Shown: in pieces, positions 28,113 to 36,603 of the stretch
Layout: each line of letters begins with the position of its first letter
How positions within the stretch are numbered: the stretch's first letter is position 1
Assembly (NCBI GenBank): GCA_030606485.1
Contig: JAUWGH010000004.1
Coordinates: forward strand, 62,001 to 126,000
Origin: Promethearchaeota archaeon
GTDB taxonomy: Archaea; Asgardarchaeota; Lokiarchaeia; Sigyniarchaeales; SOKP01
Reading direction: 5' to 3'
DNA length: 64,000 nucleotides
Translations under genes and position numbers: made by a program
The notes under the pieces: generated by a model
Told to the model about the DNA's origin: nothing
Databases searched by the model: none
The model's input: the letters and a program-made list of their open reading frames with translations, nothing else

Positions 28113-28775
28113 TTATAATTTAATATCTACAGTTATTTTGGCTAATTGTTTTATTCTTCTTACTCCTTCAACTGCATCATCAGCGAAATCATCAGCACCC
28201 AGTTTTTTGGCAAGTTCCATATTTAATGGCGCTCCTCCAACGATAATTTTAACTTTATCTCTTAAACCAGCTTTTTCAAGTGCTTCATGAACATTTTTAA
28301 TTTCCTCAACTGTCATCGTCAATAAAGTACTAAGACCGATAATTTTTGCCTTAGTTTTTTTTACTGCCTCAACTACTTTCTCTGCAGGAATATCCATGCC
28401 AATATCTATCACTTCGAAATCAGCACTTAAGAGTAAAGATGATAGAATATTTTTTCCTATATCATGATTGTCTCCACGAACAGTAGCCAGAATAATCTTG
28501 ACTTTTTCTTTCCCCCCACCTTCGGCTTGTAATTTTGGTTTAAGGATTTTAAACGCTTCTTTCATTGTCTCACCCGCAAGAACTAATTCAGTAAGATAAT
28601 ATTCCTTTTTTTCATATAATTCTCCAACTTTATCCATGCCTTTGGTTAATGCATCTAAAATACTCATTGCGGTTTTCCCCTCACTCAATGATTCTTTTAC
28701 AGCGTCTGCAATGTCGTCAACCTCAAGCTCAATAATTAATTCGGTTAATTTTTCAAATTCCATTTTATTCAACAC
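28113..28775 (-). CDS. Corrinoid methyltransferase protein (B12-binding, MtmC/MtbC-like)
   Basis: Carries a methyl group on a cobalamin between two methyltransferases. The 220 residues have the helical cap domain (about 1-90: LSEGKTAMSILDALTKGMDKVGELYEKKEYYLTEL) and the Rossmann B12 domain with GDNHDIGKNI (the DxHxxG cobalt ligand motif), GLSTLLTMTV and VGGAPLN. Length and layout match the methylamine/methanol corrinoid proteins. No substrate-specific methyltransferase is adjacent; a UroD-like protein at 57698 could be a functional relative. Confidence 0.93.
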   Translation of the reverse strand: MLNKMEFEKLTELIIELEVDDIADAVKESLSEGKTAMSILDALTKGMDKVGELYEKKEYYLTELVLAGETMKEAFKILKPKLQAEGGGKEKVKIILATVRGDNHDIGKNILSSLLLSADFEVIDIGMDIPAEKVVEAVKKTKAKIIGLSTLLTMTVEEIKNVHEALEKAGLRDKVKIIVGGAPLNMELAKKLGADDFADDAVEGVRRIKQLAKITVDIKL

Positions 28776-28939
28776 TTAATTCATTATTTACTACAAAAAG
28801 ATATTATTTATTTATTATTTTAAATTCTAAAAAAGCTTTTCTGAAGTAGTATTAATAAAAGTTAACTGAATGATTTCGCTTGAAAATTTTAAAAAATATT
28901 TAATAAATTTTTAATTCTGTTTTTCTTTTCTTAAGAAAT

Positions 28940-29707
28940 ATGGAAAAAAACAATAATTTCATAAATTCTGAAGTATCGATTGAAACTAAAATAAATCCAA
29001 TAATTATTTTAAAAAATGTTCTAAAGGAGTATGTAATCGGAGATTGGATTGTTAGAGCTGTAGATCATGTAAATCTATCGATTTTTGAATCAGAATTTGT
29101 CACAATTGTAGGCCCTTCAGGAGCGGGTAAAACAAGCCTATTAAATTTAATTGGGGGATTAGATTCAGTAGATGAGGGGGAAATTTATAATTCGGGGATA
29201 AAAATTACTGATATGTCTGAAGAATCCTTAGCACTTTTCAGAATTTTTAATATTGGATTTATCTTTCAGAATTATAATCTCATATCAACTCTAACTGCTG
29301 AGGAAAATGTTATTTTTCCCATGATGTTGGCTGGAATGACCTTAGAAGAAAGAAGGGACAGAGCCTCTAAATTATTGGAAGAGATGAGGCTAGAAGAGAG
29401 AAAAGAACATTTACCATTCCAGTTAAGTGCAGGGGAACAACAAAGGGTTGCAATTGCCCGGGCATTGGGTAATGATCCTCCAATAATCATTGCAGATGAA
29501 CCAACAGCTAATTTAGATATGGAGACTGCAGAATTTATTGCAAAATTATTTAAAAAACTAAAAGAAAGCAAAAAAACTTTAATAGTTGCAACTCATGACA
29601 AGGCTTTAATTAATCATGCAGATAGAATAATAACTTATAAAGACTCGAAAATAATCAAGCAAGATATTATACATGATATTTTAAAAGATAATAAAAACTT
29701 TAAATAA
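28940..29707 (+). CDS. ABC transporter ATP-binding protein (MacB/LolD-like)
   Basis: 255 residues with Walker A GPSGAGKTSL, Q-loop FIFQNYNLI, signature LSAGEQQRVAIARAL, Walker B IIIADEPTANLD and the H-loop ATHDK. This is the type paired with FtsX-like permeases in lipoprotein or peptide export. The permease starts about 20 bases downstream, so both form one exporter. Confidence 0.94.
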   Translation: MEKNNNFINSEVSIETKINPIIILKNVLKEYVIGDWIVRAVDHVNLSIFESEFVTIVGPSGAGKTSLLNLIGGLDSVDEGEIYNSGIKITDMSEESLALFRIFNIGFIFQNYNLISTLTAEENVIFPMMLAGMTLEERRDRASKLLEEMRLEERKEHLPFQLSAGEQQRVAIARALGNDPPIIIADEPTANLDMETAEFIAKLFKKLKESKKTLIVATHDKALINHADRIITYKDSKIIKQDIIHDILKDNKNFK

Positions 29708-29727
29708 GCAAAATAGAGGGATATTAA

Positions 29728-31620
29728 ATTTCATTAGATTTTGCGATAAAGGATTTAATAAGAAAAAAAGAAACTACTATCCCAAATTTAGTCATAGTTA
29801 TTTCAGTTTCAGCATTAGTAGTTTATTTCATATATTTTTGGAATTCTTTAGGAGTTAATATATTCTATGAAAATAGGTATTTATTCACAGCAAGCATCCG
29901 TGAAATTTACTATGAATTTAATGTTTTTATTTTAATTTTAGTGTTTATCATAGCCGGCACAGTTATAGTTATTATAATCTCGTCTTTATTTGTGTATAAA
30001 AAGAGAGATATTGCGATAATGAAATCTTTAGGAACTTTACGCGAGAAACTTTATAGCTTTTATATGAAAGAAGCATTAATTATTTATCTCGTTGGCTTTT
30101 TAATTGGATTCATTATAGGGATATCATCTTATGGATTAACTAGTTTAGTTTTAATTTTTCTTAATTTTTCAGTAAATATTTATATAGATTTTTTTTGGAC
30201 CCCTATTTTTTTCTTCTTAACTCTATTAGCCGTTTATATCATTAGTGGTTATGTATTAAGAAAAATCACTCAACAAAAGATTCAGTGGATATTTTCGAAA
30301 GATATACCACATGATTTTGATGCACAAAAGACATTAACATTAATCCCTAGATGGCTTTCTCGATTTGGATATAATCTTAAAATTGCTATTACCAATATAA
30401 TTAGAAGAAAAGGTGAATTTAAGAGATTTTTAATTTTATTTGGTGCGATAATGACTCTTATTTTTACACTTACGATTGGGGTTTTTGTGATGACCTCATC
30501 AGCAGAAAATTGGATTGCTAAATCACAAGGAAATAACATAATTGTAATCGGTCATAGAGATGTAGTATATAATTATTCTTTAATGTATCAAAAGTTTTCT
30601 GATTTAGATATTGATACCAACGAATCAACAATTAATTTTACCAAATCAAATTATTTATTTAATAGTAGTATTTTATCCTCATTTGAATCAATTGAAGGTA
30701 TTCAAAAAATAGATAAAAGATTAATTGCTTTTTCAACAATAAAAGAAATTAACAGTTCAATAATTATTGAAGGGCAGTATATCTATGTAGGAAAAGATAG
30801 ATACGCCACAATTCCTTTAATTGGAGTTGATCCAAATGAGATGAGCCAAGATTTTGAAATTGAAGGGAAATTTTTTACAGATGAAGATGGTTATGATAAT
30901 ATTACAATAGGCGATTCTCTTGCAAGATATACATTTTCTATTCCATTATATCAGAAATTAAGAGTAGGGAATGGCACTTCATATCACATAAAAGGAATTT
31001 TAATCGATAGTTTTAATAATGGATTCACAGCATATTTTAATTTAGAAACGTTAAATGAAGAAATGGGCTTACCCACAGATAATATTAATATCATTCTGAT
31101 TCAAGCTAATTCAACTGAAATTGATGCATTGGAAAATCAACTGGAAACAATAATTAAAAATGAATTAGGTCAAGAGTTTATTGCATTGAACATGAATGAT
31201 GTTTTTAATCAGAACTTATTCATGTTGAAGACATTGAATATAATTCCGATAATTCTTATTATCCTTTTCTCAGCAATTTCATGCCTTTCATTATATAATT
31301 ATCAAAAAGTATCTTTACATGAGAAGATTAAGGACTTTATTATTATGAAGGCAATTGGTGCAAAAAGCAAATTATTAAAGCGAATTTTATTCATAGAAAA
31401 CTTCTTTATTATAATTATATCATCTGCTTATTCTATAGGAGTGTCAATGATAATAAATATTATTTTTTTATTTGAAAGAGTTACTTTGCCACCAATTTAT
31501 GAACCATTATTAATATTTATTGGATATCTTTCTATCTTCTTAATATTAAATTTCCTCAGTTTAATACCCTTGAGTAAAAAGATAAAGCAATTTTCAATTA
31601 AGGATTTTGAAGTTTATTAA
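29728..31620 (+). CDS. ABC transporter permease, FtsX/MacB-like
   Basis: Membrane subunit for the preceding ATPase. Read from ATT 29728 it has 630 residues starting ISLDFAIKDLIRKKETTIPN, followed by the first membrane segment (LVIVISVSALVVYFIYFW), three more near residues 70-190 (for example LIYLVGFLIGFIIGISSY) and a second set (about 225-250 and the C-terminal 200 residues), with extracytoplasmic loops between them. The first usual start codon is GTG 29941, inside a membrane segment, which would lose the first helix. GAGGG at 29716-29720 is seven bases before ATT 29728, supporting ATT initiation. The large outer domain around residues 260-460 is MacB-like. Confidence 0.82.
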   Translation: MSLDFAIKDLIRKKETTIPNLVIVISVSALVVYFIYFWNSLGVNIFYENRYLFTASIREIYYEFNVFILILVFIIAGTVIVIIISSLFVYKKRDIAIMKSLGTLREKLYSFYMKEALIIYLVGFLIGFIIGISSYGLTSLVLIFLNFSVNIYIDFFWTPIFFFLTLLAVYIISGYVLRKITQQKIQWIFSKDIPHDFDAQKTLTLIPRWLSRFGYNLKIAITNIIRRKGEFKRFLILFGAIMTLIFTLTIGVFVMTSSAENWIAKSQGNNIIVIGHRDVVYNYSLMYQKFSDLDIDTNESTINFTKSNYLFNSSILSSFESIEGIQKIDKRLIAFSTIKEINSSIIIEGQYIYVGKDRYATIPLIGVDPNEMSQDFEIEGKFFTDEDGYDNITIGDSLARYTFSIPLYQKLRVGNGTSYHIKGILIDSFNNGFTAYFNLETLNEEMGLPTDNINIILIQANSTEIDALENQLETIIKNELGQEFIALNMNDVFNQNLFMLKTLNIIPIILIILFSAISCLSLYNYQKVSLHEKIKDFIIMKAIGAKSKLLKRILFIENFFIIIISSAYSIGVSMIINIIFLFERVTLPPIYEPLLIFIGYLSIFLILNFLSLIPLSKKIKQFSIKDFEVY

Positions 31621-31701
31621 GAAACTATTTTGGAAAATTTTTTATTATTGAAATTAGTTATAATTTATTAAGGTAAAAAGTGATAAAAAGAGGTTTTTTT
31701 A

Positions 31702-32892
31702 TTGGAACAACTTAAAGCTGAAGTAGAGCAATTAAAAGAAGAATTAGATTTAAAAAAAAGAGTGATTGACGAATTAAAAACTGATTTAGAAATCAGTGAA
31801 GATTCAATTTCAAGTTTTGAAGAGGAACTCAAAAATTTAAATGACCTTATTAATAGTGCAGGGATGAAACGTGCATATAGTAAAAAAATCCAATTAAAAT
31901 TAGAAGAGACAGAAAAAGAATTAAGAGAATTAAAAAATAATATGGGATTGCTTAGAAAAGAAAAAATACAACTTCAGCAACAATTACAATTGCAGAAACA
32001 GAAAGGACCTAATGCAATGGGACATATTATTGAGATTAAGGAGGAAGAAGTACCAGTTCATAATCTTGTAAAAGATTTAACAAACAAATTGAACAAACAA
32101 AGATTATTAATTACCCGTTTAAAAAACGAATTGAGCGAAAGACCAAGTAAAGAAGAGATAAAATTATTAAAACCAAGTAAAGGCGATGTTGGAAAAGAAT
32201 TTACGCAATTAAAGCTAAAATTTGAAAATAAAGAAACAGAATTAAATGATTTGAAAGAAAAATTTGAGAAAAAAGAAGAAGAAATCAAAGAATTAAAATT
32301 AACTATTAATGATACAAGAATAGAACCAAAAAAAGGAATGGAAACTGGTCCTCTAAGCATACTTGTAAAAGAACTTCAAGATAAATTAAATGAGTCTAAA
32401 ATAAAAAATAGCAAACTCCAAAAAAAGCTAGAAGAACAACTTCAATCCCCTAAAAAAGATAATAAATTTCAAAATCAAGTATCCAAATTGGAATCTGAAC
32501 TAAAACAAAAAGAAGAAGAATTAGATAAATTATTAAAACAGAATAAGAATCTAGAAGCAAAGATTAAAACCGTTGATTCTTCAAAAGTTGAAAAAGTTTT
32601 AACTGCTAAAACTAATGAAATTACCAATTTAACTAAAGAATTATATTTAAATAAAAATAAAATAGTAGAACTTCAATCTCAATTAAATGCAATAGAGCAA
32701 AAAAATTCATCTTTACAAAATGAGTACATTAAATTACAAGAACACCTTAAAGCTCCAAAAATTGATATACAAGAAGGGAATATAGATAAGGAGCAAGAGC
32801 TTAGAATCAGAGAATTACGCACTATTATAGAAACTCTTAAGAAGCAAATAAAACAGCAAAGGGTCGAGATTAACTATTTAAGAAATAAATAA
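31702..32892 (+). CDS. Long coiled-coil protein
   Basis: 396 residues, almost wholly heptad repeats rich in Glu, Lys, Leu and Gln (for example KAEVEQLKEELDLKK and FEKKEEEIKELK). There is no membrane segment and no globular domain. The start is TTG at 31702 after an AGAGG site. A structural or scaffolding role is likely. It lies 39 bases upstream of RNase Z. Coiled-coil composition blocks family assignment. Confidence 0.78.
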   Translation: MEQLKAEVEQLKEELDLKKRVIDELKTDLEISEDSISSFEEELKNLNDLINSAGMKRAYSKKIQLKLEETEKELRELKNNMGLLRKEKIQLQQQLQLQKQKGPNAMGHIIEIKEEEVPVHNLVKDLTNKLNKQRLLITRLKNELSERPSKEEIKLLKPSKGDVGKEFTQLKLKFENKETELNDLKEKFEKKEEEIKELKLTINDTRIEPKKGMETGPLSILVKELQDKLNESKIKNSKLQKKLEEQLQSPKKDNKFQNQVSKLESELKQKEEELDKLLKQNKNLEAKIKTVDSSKVEKVLTAKTNEITNLTKELYLNKNKIVELQSQLNAIEQKNSSLQNEYIKLQEHLKAPKIDIQEGNIDKEQELRIRELRTIIETLKKQIKQQRVEINYLRNK

Positions 32893-32931
32893 AATTTCTT
32901 CTTTATAATAAAAAATACTTAAGTTATTCTA

Positions 32932-33924
32932 ATGAATTTAGAACTTATTATTCTTGGCTCAAGTGGAGCTATTCCTGTAAAAGATAGGAATTTACCCGGT
33001 ATTTCAATTAGATATAATTCTGAGATTATTCTATTTGATTGTGGTGAGGATATTCAGAGAAGATTTCAGCAAGCTGGATTAAAATTTAACATCCCTTTGA
33101 CAATTTTTATTTCCCATATGCACGGAGATCATGTTATTGGCTTACCGGGTTTATTATTTAATTTTTCTCTAAAGGATAGAGATGCACCTGTCAAAATTTA
33201 TGGGCCTCCATCAATATTTTTATATCTTTTCTTACATAAAAAAATTTTGGGATTATATGCTCCATACGATTTGGAAGTTAATGAAATTGATTTAAAAAAT
33301 TCAAAAATTACAAGATATAAAGGTTTACAATCGGAAATAAAAAAAGAAGAAATTAATATTATTGATAATATTCTTTTTGAAACCAGAAGATATATGATAA
33401 AATCTACAATAGTAGAGCATTCAGTTCTAACATATGCATTTTCATTTGTAGAAAAACCAAGATTTGGTAAATTTAATCCGGAGAGAGCCAAGGAACTTAA
33501 TATACCGGAAGGATATCTTTGGAAAAAATTACATAATGGGGAAGAAATAAAATTTAAAGGAAAAATAATAAATCCTGAAAAAGAAGGAATTGTTGGACCA
33601 AAAAAATCCGGGAGAAAGATAACATATTCAGCAGATACTACACCTTGTGAATCCTTAATCGAGTTAGGCAAAAATTCAGATATCTTGATTCACGAAGCTA
33701 CATATGACAAATCGCTTAATGATGTTGCTAAGGAAAAAAAGCATTCAACAACTATTGATGCTGCCGAAATGGCTAAAAAAATGAATGTAAAACAACTAAT
33801 TTTATTCCATTTCTCTTCAAGATATAATAACGATAAATCTATTGAGCTTTTAATAAATGAAGCCAAAGAAATATTCGAAAATACAATTGCAGCCTATGAT
33901 TTATTAAGAATTGAATTAAAGTGA
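32932..33924 (+). CDS. rnz: Ribonuclease Z
   Basis: Cuts the 3' trailer from tRNA precursors. The 330 residues contain the metallo-beta-lactamase ligands SHMHGDHVIGLPG and ILIHEATY, the ITYSADTTPCESL strand (Asp ligand) and HFSSRYNN at the end, all typical of tRNase Z. The exosite arm is probably in the VGPKKSGRKI region. Length fits the short (ElaC-like) form. Confidence 0.95.
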   Translation: MNLELIILGSSGAIPVKDRNLPGISIRYNSEIILFDCGEDIQRRFQQAGLKFNIPLTIFISHMHGDHVIGLPGLLFNFSLKDRDAPVKIYGPPSIFLYLFLHKKILGLYAPYDLEVNEIDLKNSKITRYKGLQSEIKKEEINIIDNILFETRRYMIKSTIVEHSVLTYAFSFVEKPRFGKFNPERAKELNIPEGYLWKKLHNGEEIKFKGKIINPEKEGIVGPKKSGRKITYSADTTPCESLIELGKNSDILIHEATYDKSLNDVAKEKKHSTTIDAAEMAKKMNVKQLILFHFSSRYNNDKSIELLINEAKEIFENTIAAYDLLRIELK

Positions 33925-34058
33925 AAAGAGTTAAAATAAAATTTGGGCACAAAATCACCCGTTAAAATAGAAAAAATATATTTTATGCTGTGATTAAAAA
34001 TTTTGCTAATATCAACTATCTATTACCTTAAAAAGAAGAAAAATTAAAGAACTTATAT

Positions 34059-34277
34059 TTAGGCGCCACCGGCGATATTTGGGAGTATAATAACTTCGTC
34101 TGTTGCTTTTATTATAGTATCTTTGTCAGCTTTCTTGCCGTTGACTAATATACCAAAAAATTTACTTTCTAGGTTTAATTCTTTTAGTAGAGCTGCGACT
34201 GTTAATTGTTTTTCAACTTTATATGAGGTATATATACCTGTTTCTATAATTTGAGGAATTTGCTCTATTTTTATCAC
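34059..34277 (-). CDS. MoaD/ThiS-family ubiquitin-like protein with a GGA tail
   Basis: 72 residues with the beta-grasp profile of MoaD/ThiS: KQLTVAALLKELNLESKFFGILVNGKKADKDT and DEVIILPNIAGG. Proteins of this family act after exposing a C-terminal Gly-Gly; here one alanine follows (IAGGA), so the tail would need trimming before activation. Roles could be sulfur carrier for molybdopterin or thiamine, or SAMP/Urm1-like modifier. The gene stands alone; mobB at 51415 shows molybdopterin use in the organism. Confidence 0.85.
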   Translation of the reverse strand: MIKIEQIPQIIETGIYTSYKVEKQLTVAALLKELNLESKFFGILVNGKKADKDTIIKATDEVIILPNIAGGA

Positions 34278-34489
34278 TTTTTTTTTATTTACTTTTCTAT
34301 TATCTAATATAAATATTATCCTTAAAAAATCTTCGTTTCAAAATTTTAAAATTGTTAAGATAATGTAATGATAATCTTTTTTAGTCATATAAAATTTCTT
34401 TTAATTAAGATTTACAGTTTTCTTACGGGACGATTCAAATTTTTGAAAAAGATATTGAAGACACTCTAGAAGTAGAAGATCAGATTCAA

Positions 34490-36097
34490 GTGTTTATCGA
34501 TCAAATTTTAACTTCAGAAAATAAAGAAAATAAAAAATTCTTAATTTTAGAATTAATAAAATTTATCTCCACTGAAGCCAAAAAGATAGCAGAAATGGGA
34601 GACTTTTTTGAAGCTGCAGAAATTTTATCATCTACAGCAAATTTATTGGAAGAAATTGATCAAGATATTGCAAAAGAACTCTTAAAGAATGCAATGAAAT
34701 ATTGGGATAAACAAATAGAGACTTGCAAAAAACAAGCTAAATTTCTTGAAATTGCTGAATTACACATTAAACAAGCAGAAATATATCGAGACAAATTCAG
34801 GAATACAAAGAAAGAGAAAGAAAATATCCTTTATGCTATCCAATTCCTAAATCATGAAGCCGATGTTCGTCTTGAATTCAATGAGTTAGAAGCGGTTGCT
34901 CGAACATTTCAAAATATCGCGAATTTATATAACCAGATTTCAAATTTTAGAAAAGCAATTAAGTTCAACAAAATGGCAATTAAACTTGCTAAGGAGCACG
35001 GCTATTACCACATCCTTCAATACACCTATCAGCAATTATTTTCTTGTTTTTCTGAGTTAGGCGATTATAATTCGGCTAAAGAAATTGTATTAGTTGGAAT
35101 TGAATATTTCGCTTCTGAGGCATTAAAATATGAGCAAAAGGACATTCTCAACCTAAATTTGTCCGCACTTTACCAAATTATAAAAAAATTATATTTTATG
35201 TTAAACGATACGGATAACTATGTTTCTTATGCAAAAAAAGAAGCGAGTACATATATAAGCATTGCACAATCCTTAGGTAATGATCCTACTGATGCAGAAA
35301 AAAAAGGAACTCTATATCGCGGAGCAGCATTATGCTATAATGAAATTCAAAATAATCTGATTGAGTGTGCATCATGTTTTTTCCTAGCTGGAAATTTTTT
35401 TCATTCAATAGAAAAGAACAGTGATGCAGCAGAAAATTATAATAATGCAGCAATGGTATTTGGGCAAATAGGTAATTACCAAAAAGCTTTTGAATTATAC
35501 ATCAAGGCAGCATTAAATTATCAAAATATAAATAACGTTAGAAATTGTCTTGAAAATTTCTTGAATGCATATGATCTTACTCTTAAAGAGGATATTGAGT
35601 TTAATAGAACTGAACTATACAATTATCTTATTCAAGGACTAAATAAATACGCCAAAGAAAAAATAAAAACAAAAGAATTCTATTCAGCAGCAACGTCTAT
35701 TTTAGAAAGTCTTAAATTTTACTCAAGTCTCAATAGTGCGCGTTTTAGTCCAGAAATATTTGCTGAAATGGTTAGGAGGATTTCGAAAAATTACTATAAA
35801 GCAGCAAGTTTTAAAACCATTCGACCACGCAATATACGATTTAGTTATTTTTTAGCTGCGCTATCACGCCTTTTATTAAAACAAATTGATGAAGCTAAAG
35901 AAATTATGAAAGAGGTTAATACGAATGGTAGCCGAGTGGAAAAATATAAAGCAATTGTAAATCAAATCATTGAATGGATCAATGAAGATAAAGAAATTTT
36001 AATATCGGATTTTCCTCAAAACATACAAAAATTTATTTTGCGATACGACGAAGTTAAGTATATTATTTCTTTATTTGAAAATATTCATGAGTCATAA
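34490..36097 (+). CDS. TPR-repeat protein
   Basis: At least 535 residues made of helix pairs. Repeats are visible such as NQISNFRKAIKFNKMAIKLAKEHG, FSELGDYNSAKEIVLVGIEYF, NSDAAENYNNAAMVFGQIGNYQKAFELYIKAALNY: the TPR pattern A-x-x-x-G-x-Y-x-x-A. There is no HTH or catalytic domain. The first ordinary start is GTG 34490, but the frame is open from 34409 and reads IFEKDIEDTLEVEDQIQ before it, so an ATT start at about 34439 is possible. A 36-residue secreted-peptide gene follows 109 bases downstream on the same strand. The protein could bind a peptide or protein partner. Confidence 0.85.
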   Translation: MFIDQILTSENKENKKFLILELIKFISTEAKKIAEMGDFFEAAEILSSTANLLEEIDQDIAKELLKNAMKYWDKQIETCKKQAKFLEIAELHIKQAEIYRDKFRNTKKEKENILYAIQFLNHEADVRLEFNELEAVARTFQNIANLYNQISNFRKAIKFNKMAIKLAKEHGYYHILQYTYQQLFSCFSELGDYNSAKEIVLVGIEYFASEALKYEQKDILNLNLSALYQIIKKLYFMLNDTDNYVSYAKKEASTYISIAQSLGNDPTDAEKKGTLYRGAALCYNEIQNNLIECASCFFLAGNFFHSIEKNSDAAENYNNAAMVFGQIGNYQKAFELYIKAALNYQNINNVRNCLENFLNAYDLTLKEDIEFNRTELYNYLIQGLNKYAKEKIKTKEFYSAATSILESLKFYSSLNSARFSPEIFAEMVRRISKNYYKAASFKTIRPRNIRFSYFLAALSRLLLKQIDEAKEIMKEVNTNGSRVEKYKAIVNQIIEWINEDKEILISDFPQNIQKFILRYDEVKYIISLFENIHES

Positions 36098-36131
36098 TTC
36101 ATTTTACTCTTTTTTTTAAAAAATAAAGACC

Positions 36132-36139
36132 TTTAAATA
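36132..36139 (+). promoter_or_regulatory. TATA box upstream of the small peptide gene
   Basis: TTTAAATA at 36132-36139 is a good archaeal TATA element. A start of transcription about 25 bases downstream would fall near 36160, just before the inverted repeat and about 47 bases before the peptide ATG. Confidence 0.5.
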
Positions 36140-36160
36140 CTAATTTTAAGAATGGATAGC

Positions 36161-36180
36161 GTGCAAAAGTAAATTTGCAC
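36161..36180 (+). promoter_or_regulatory. Inverted repeat / hairpin GTGCAAA-N6-TTTGCAC
   Basis: A perfect 7-base inverted repeat: GTGCAAA at 36161-36167 and TTTGCAC at 36174-36180 around a six-base spacer. It starts where transcription from the TATA box at 36132 is expected to begin, so it could be an operator that blocks polymerase or a 5' mRNA hairpin. It is notable in AT-rich DNA because each arm has three G/C bases. Confidence 0.55.
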
Positions 36181-36206
36181 TAGCTAACAAAAAGGTGATT
36201 ATTTAA

Positions 36207-36317
36207 ATGAATAAGAAGAGTATTATTGCATTAGCAATCTTATTAGCGGTTGCATACGGAATTAATATGTCTATGGCAGGAGTGGCTATTCCTGGCTGTG
36301 CTGATGGAGTTCCGTAA
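36207..36317 (+). CDS. Small secreted or membrane peptide with signal sequence (36 residues)
   Basis: ATG 36207 is preceded by AAAGGTGAT (36191-36199), a good Shine-Dalgarno site at seven bases. The product has a basic start (MNKK), a hydrophobic core (SIIALAILLAVAYGI) and a small-residue end SMA that fits signal peptidase cleavage, leaving GVAIPGCADGVP (12 residues, one cysteine). It has its own TATA box, an inverted repeat at the likely transcription start and a T-rich run after the stop. Each of these is seen in the sequence. A secreted signal peptide, a pheromone-like product or a small membrane peptide are all possible. The preceding gene encodes a TPR protein. Confidence 0.7.
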   Translation: MNKKSIIALAILLAVAYGINMSMAGVAIPGCADGVP

Positions 36318-36339
36318 GTAATTCAAGCTAATAAGTTTA

Positions 36340-36355
36340 TTTTTTTCTTTTTTTT
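36340..36355 (+). terminator. T-rich terminator after the small peptide gene
   Basis: Sixteen bases with fifteen T and one C begin 23 bases after the peptide stop codon. Oligo-T runs end archaeal transcripts. The rest of 36318-36603 is AT-rich without further coding signs. Confidence 0.5.
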
Positions 36356-36603
36356 ATTTCATATCAGTTTTATTCAACATAATTACTTTTTTATATAAAA
36401 TTAAAACCTAAAATATCAAAAAAATCCTTTCAACAATTAAATATGTTTGTAGGACTCTATTATGAAACCTAATCATGAATTATATTAATTTTTAAGAAAT
36501 GGGTAGGAAATGGGAAAGCTAAGGTGGTAATATTTTTCAATTAGAAGGTTTTTATTTAATTAATCACAGAATTAATATATTAAAAAAAAAAGGTTGATGT
36601 CTT

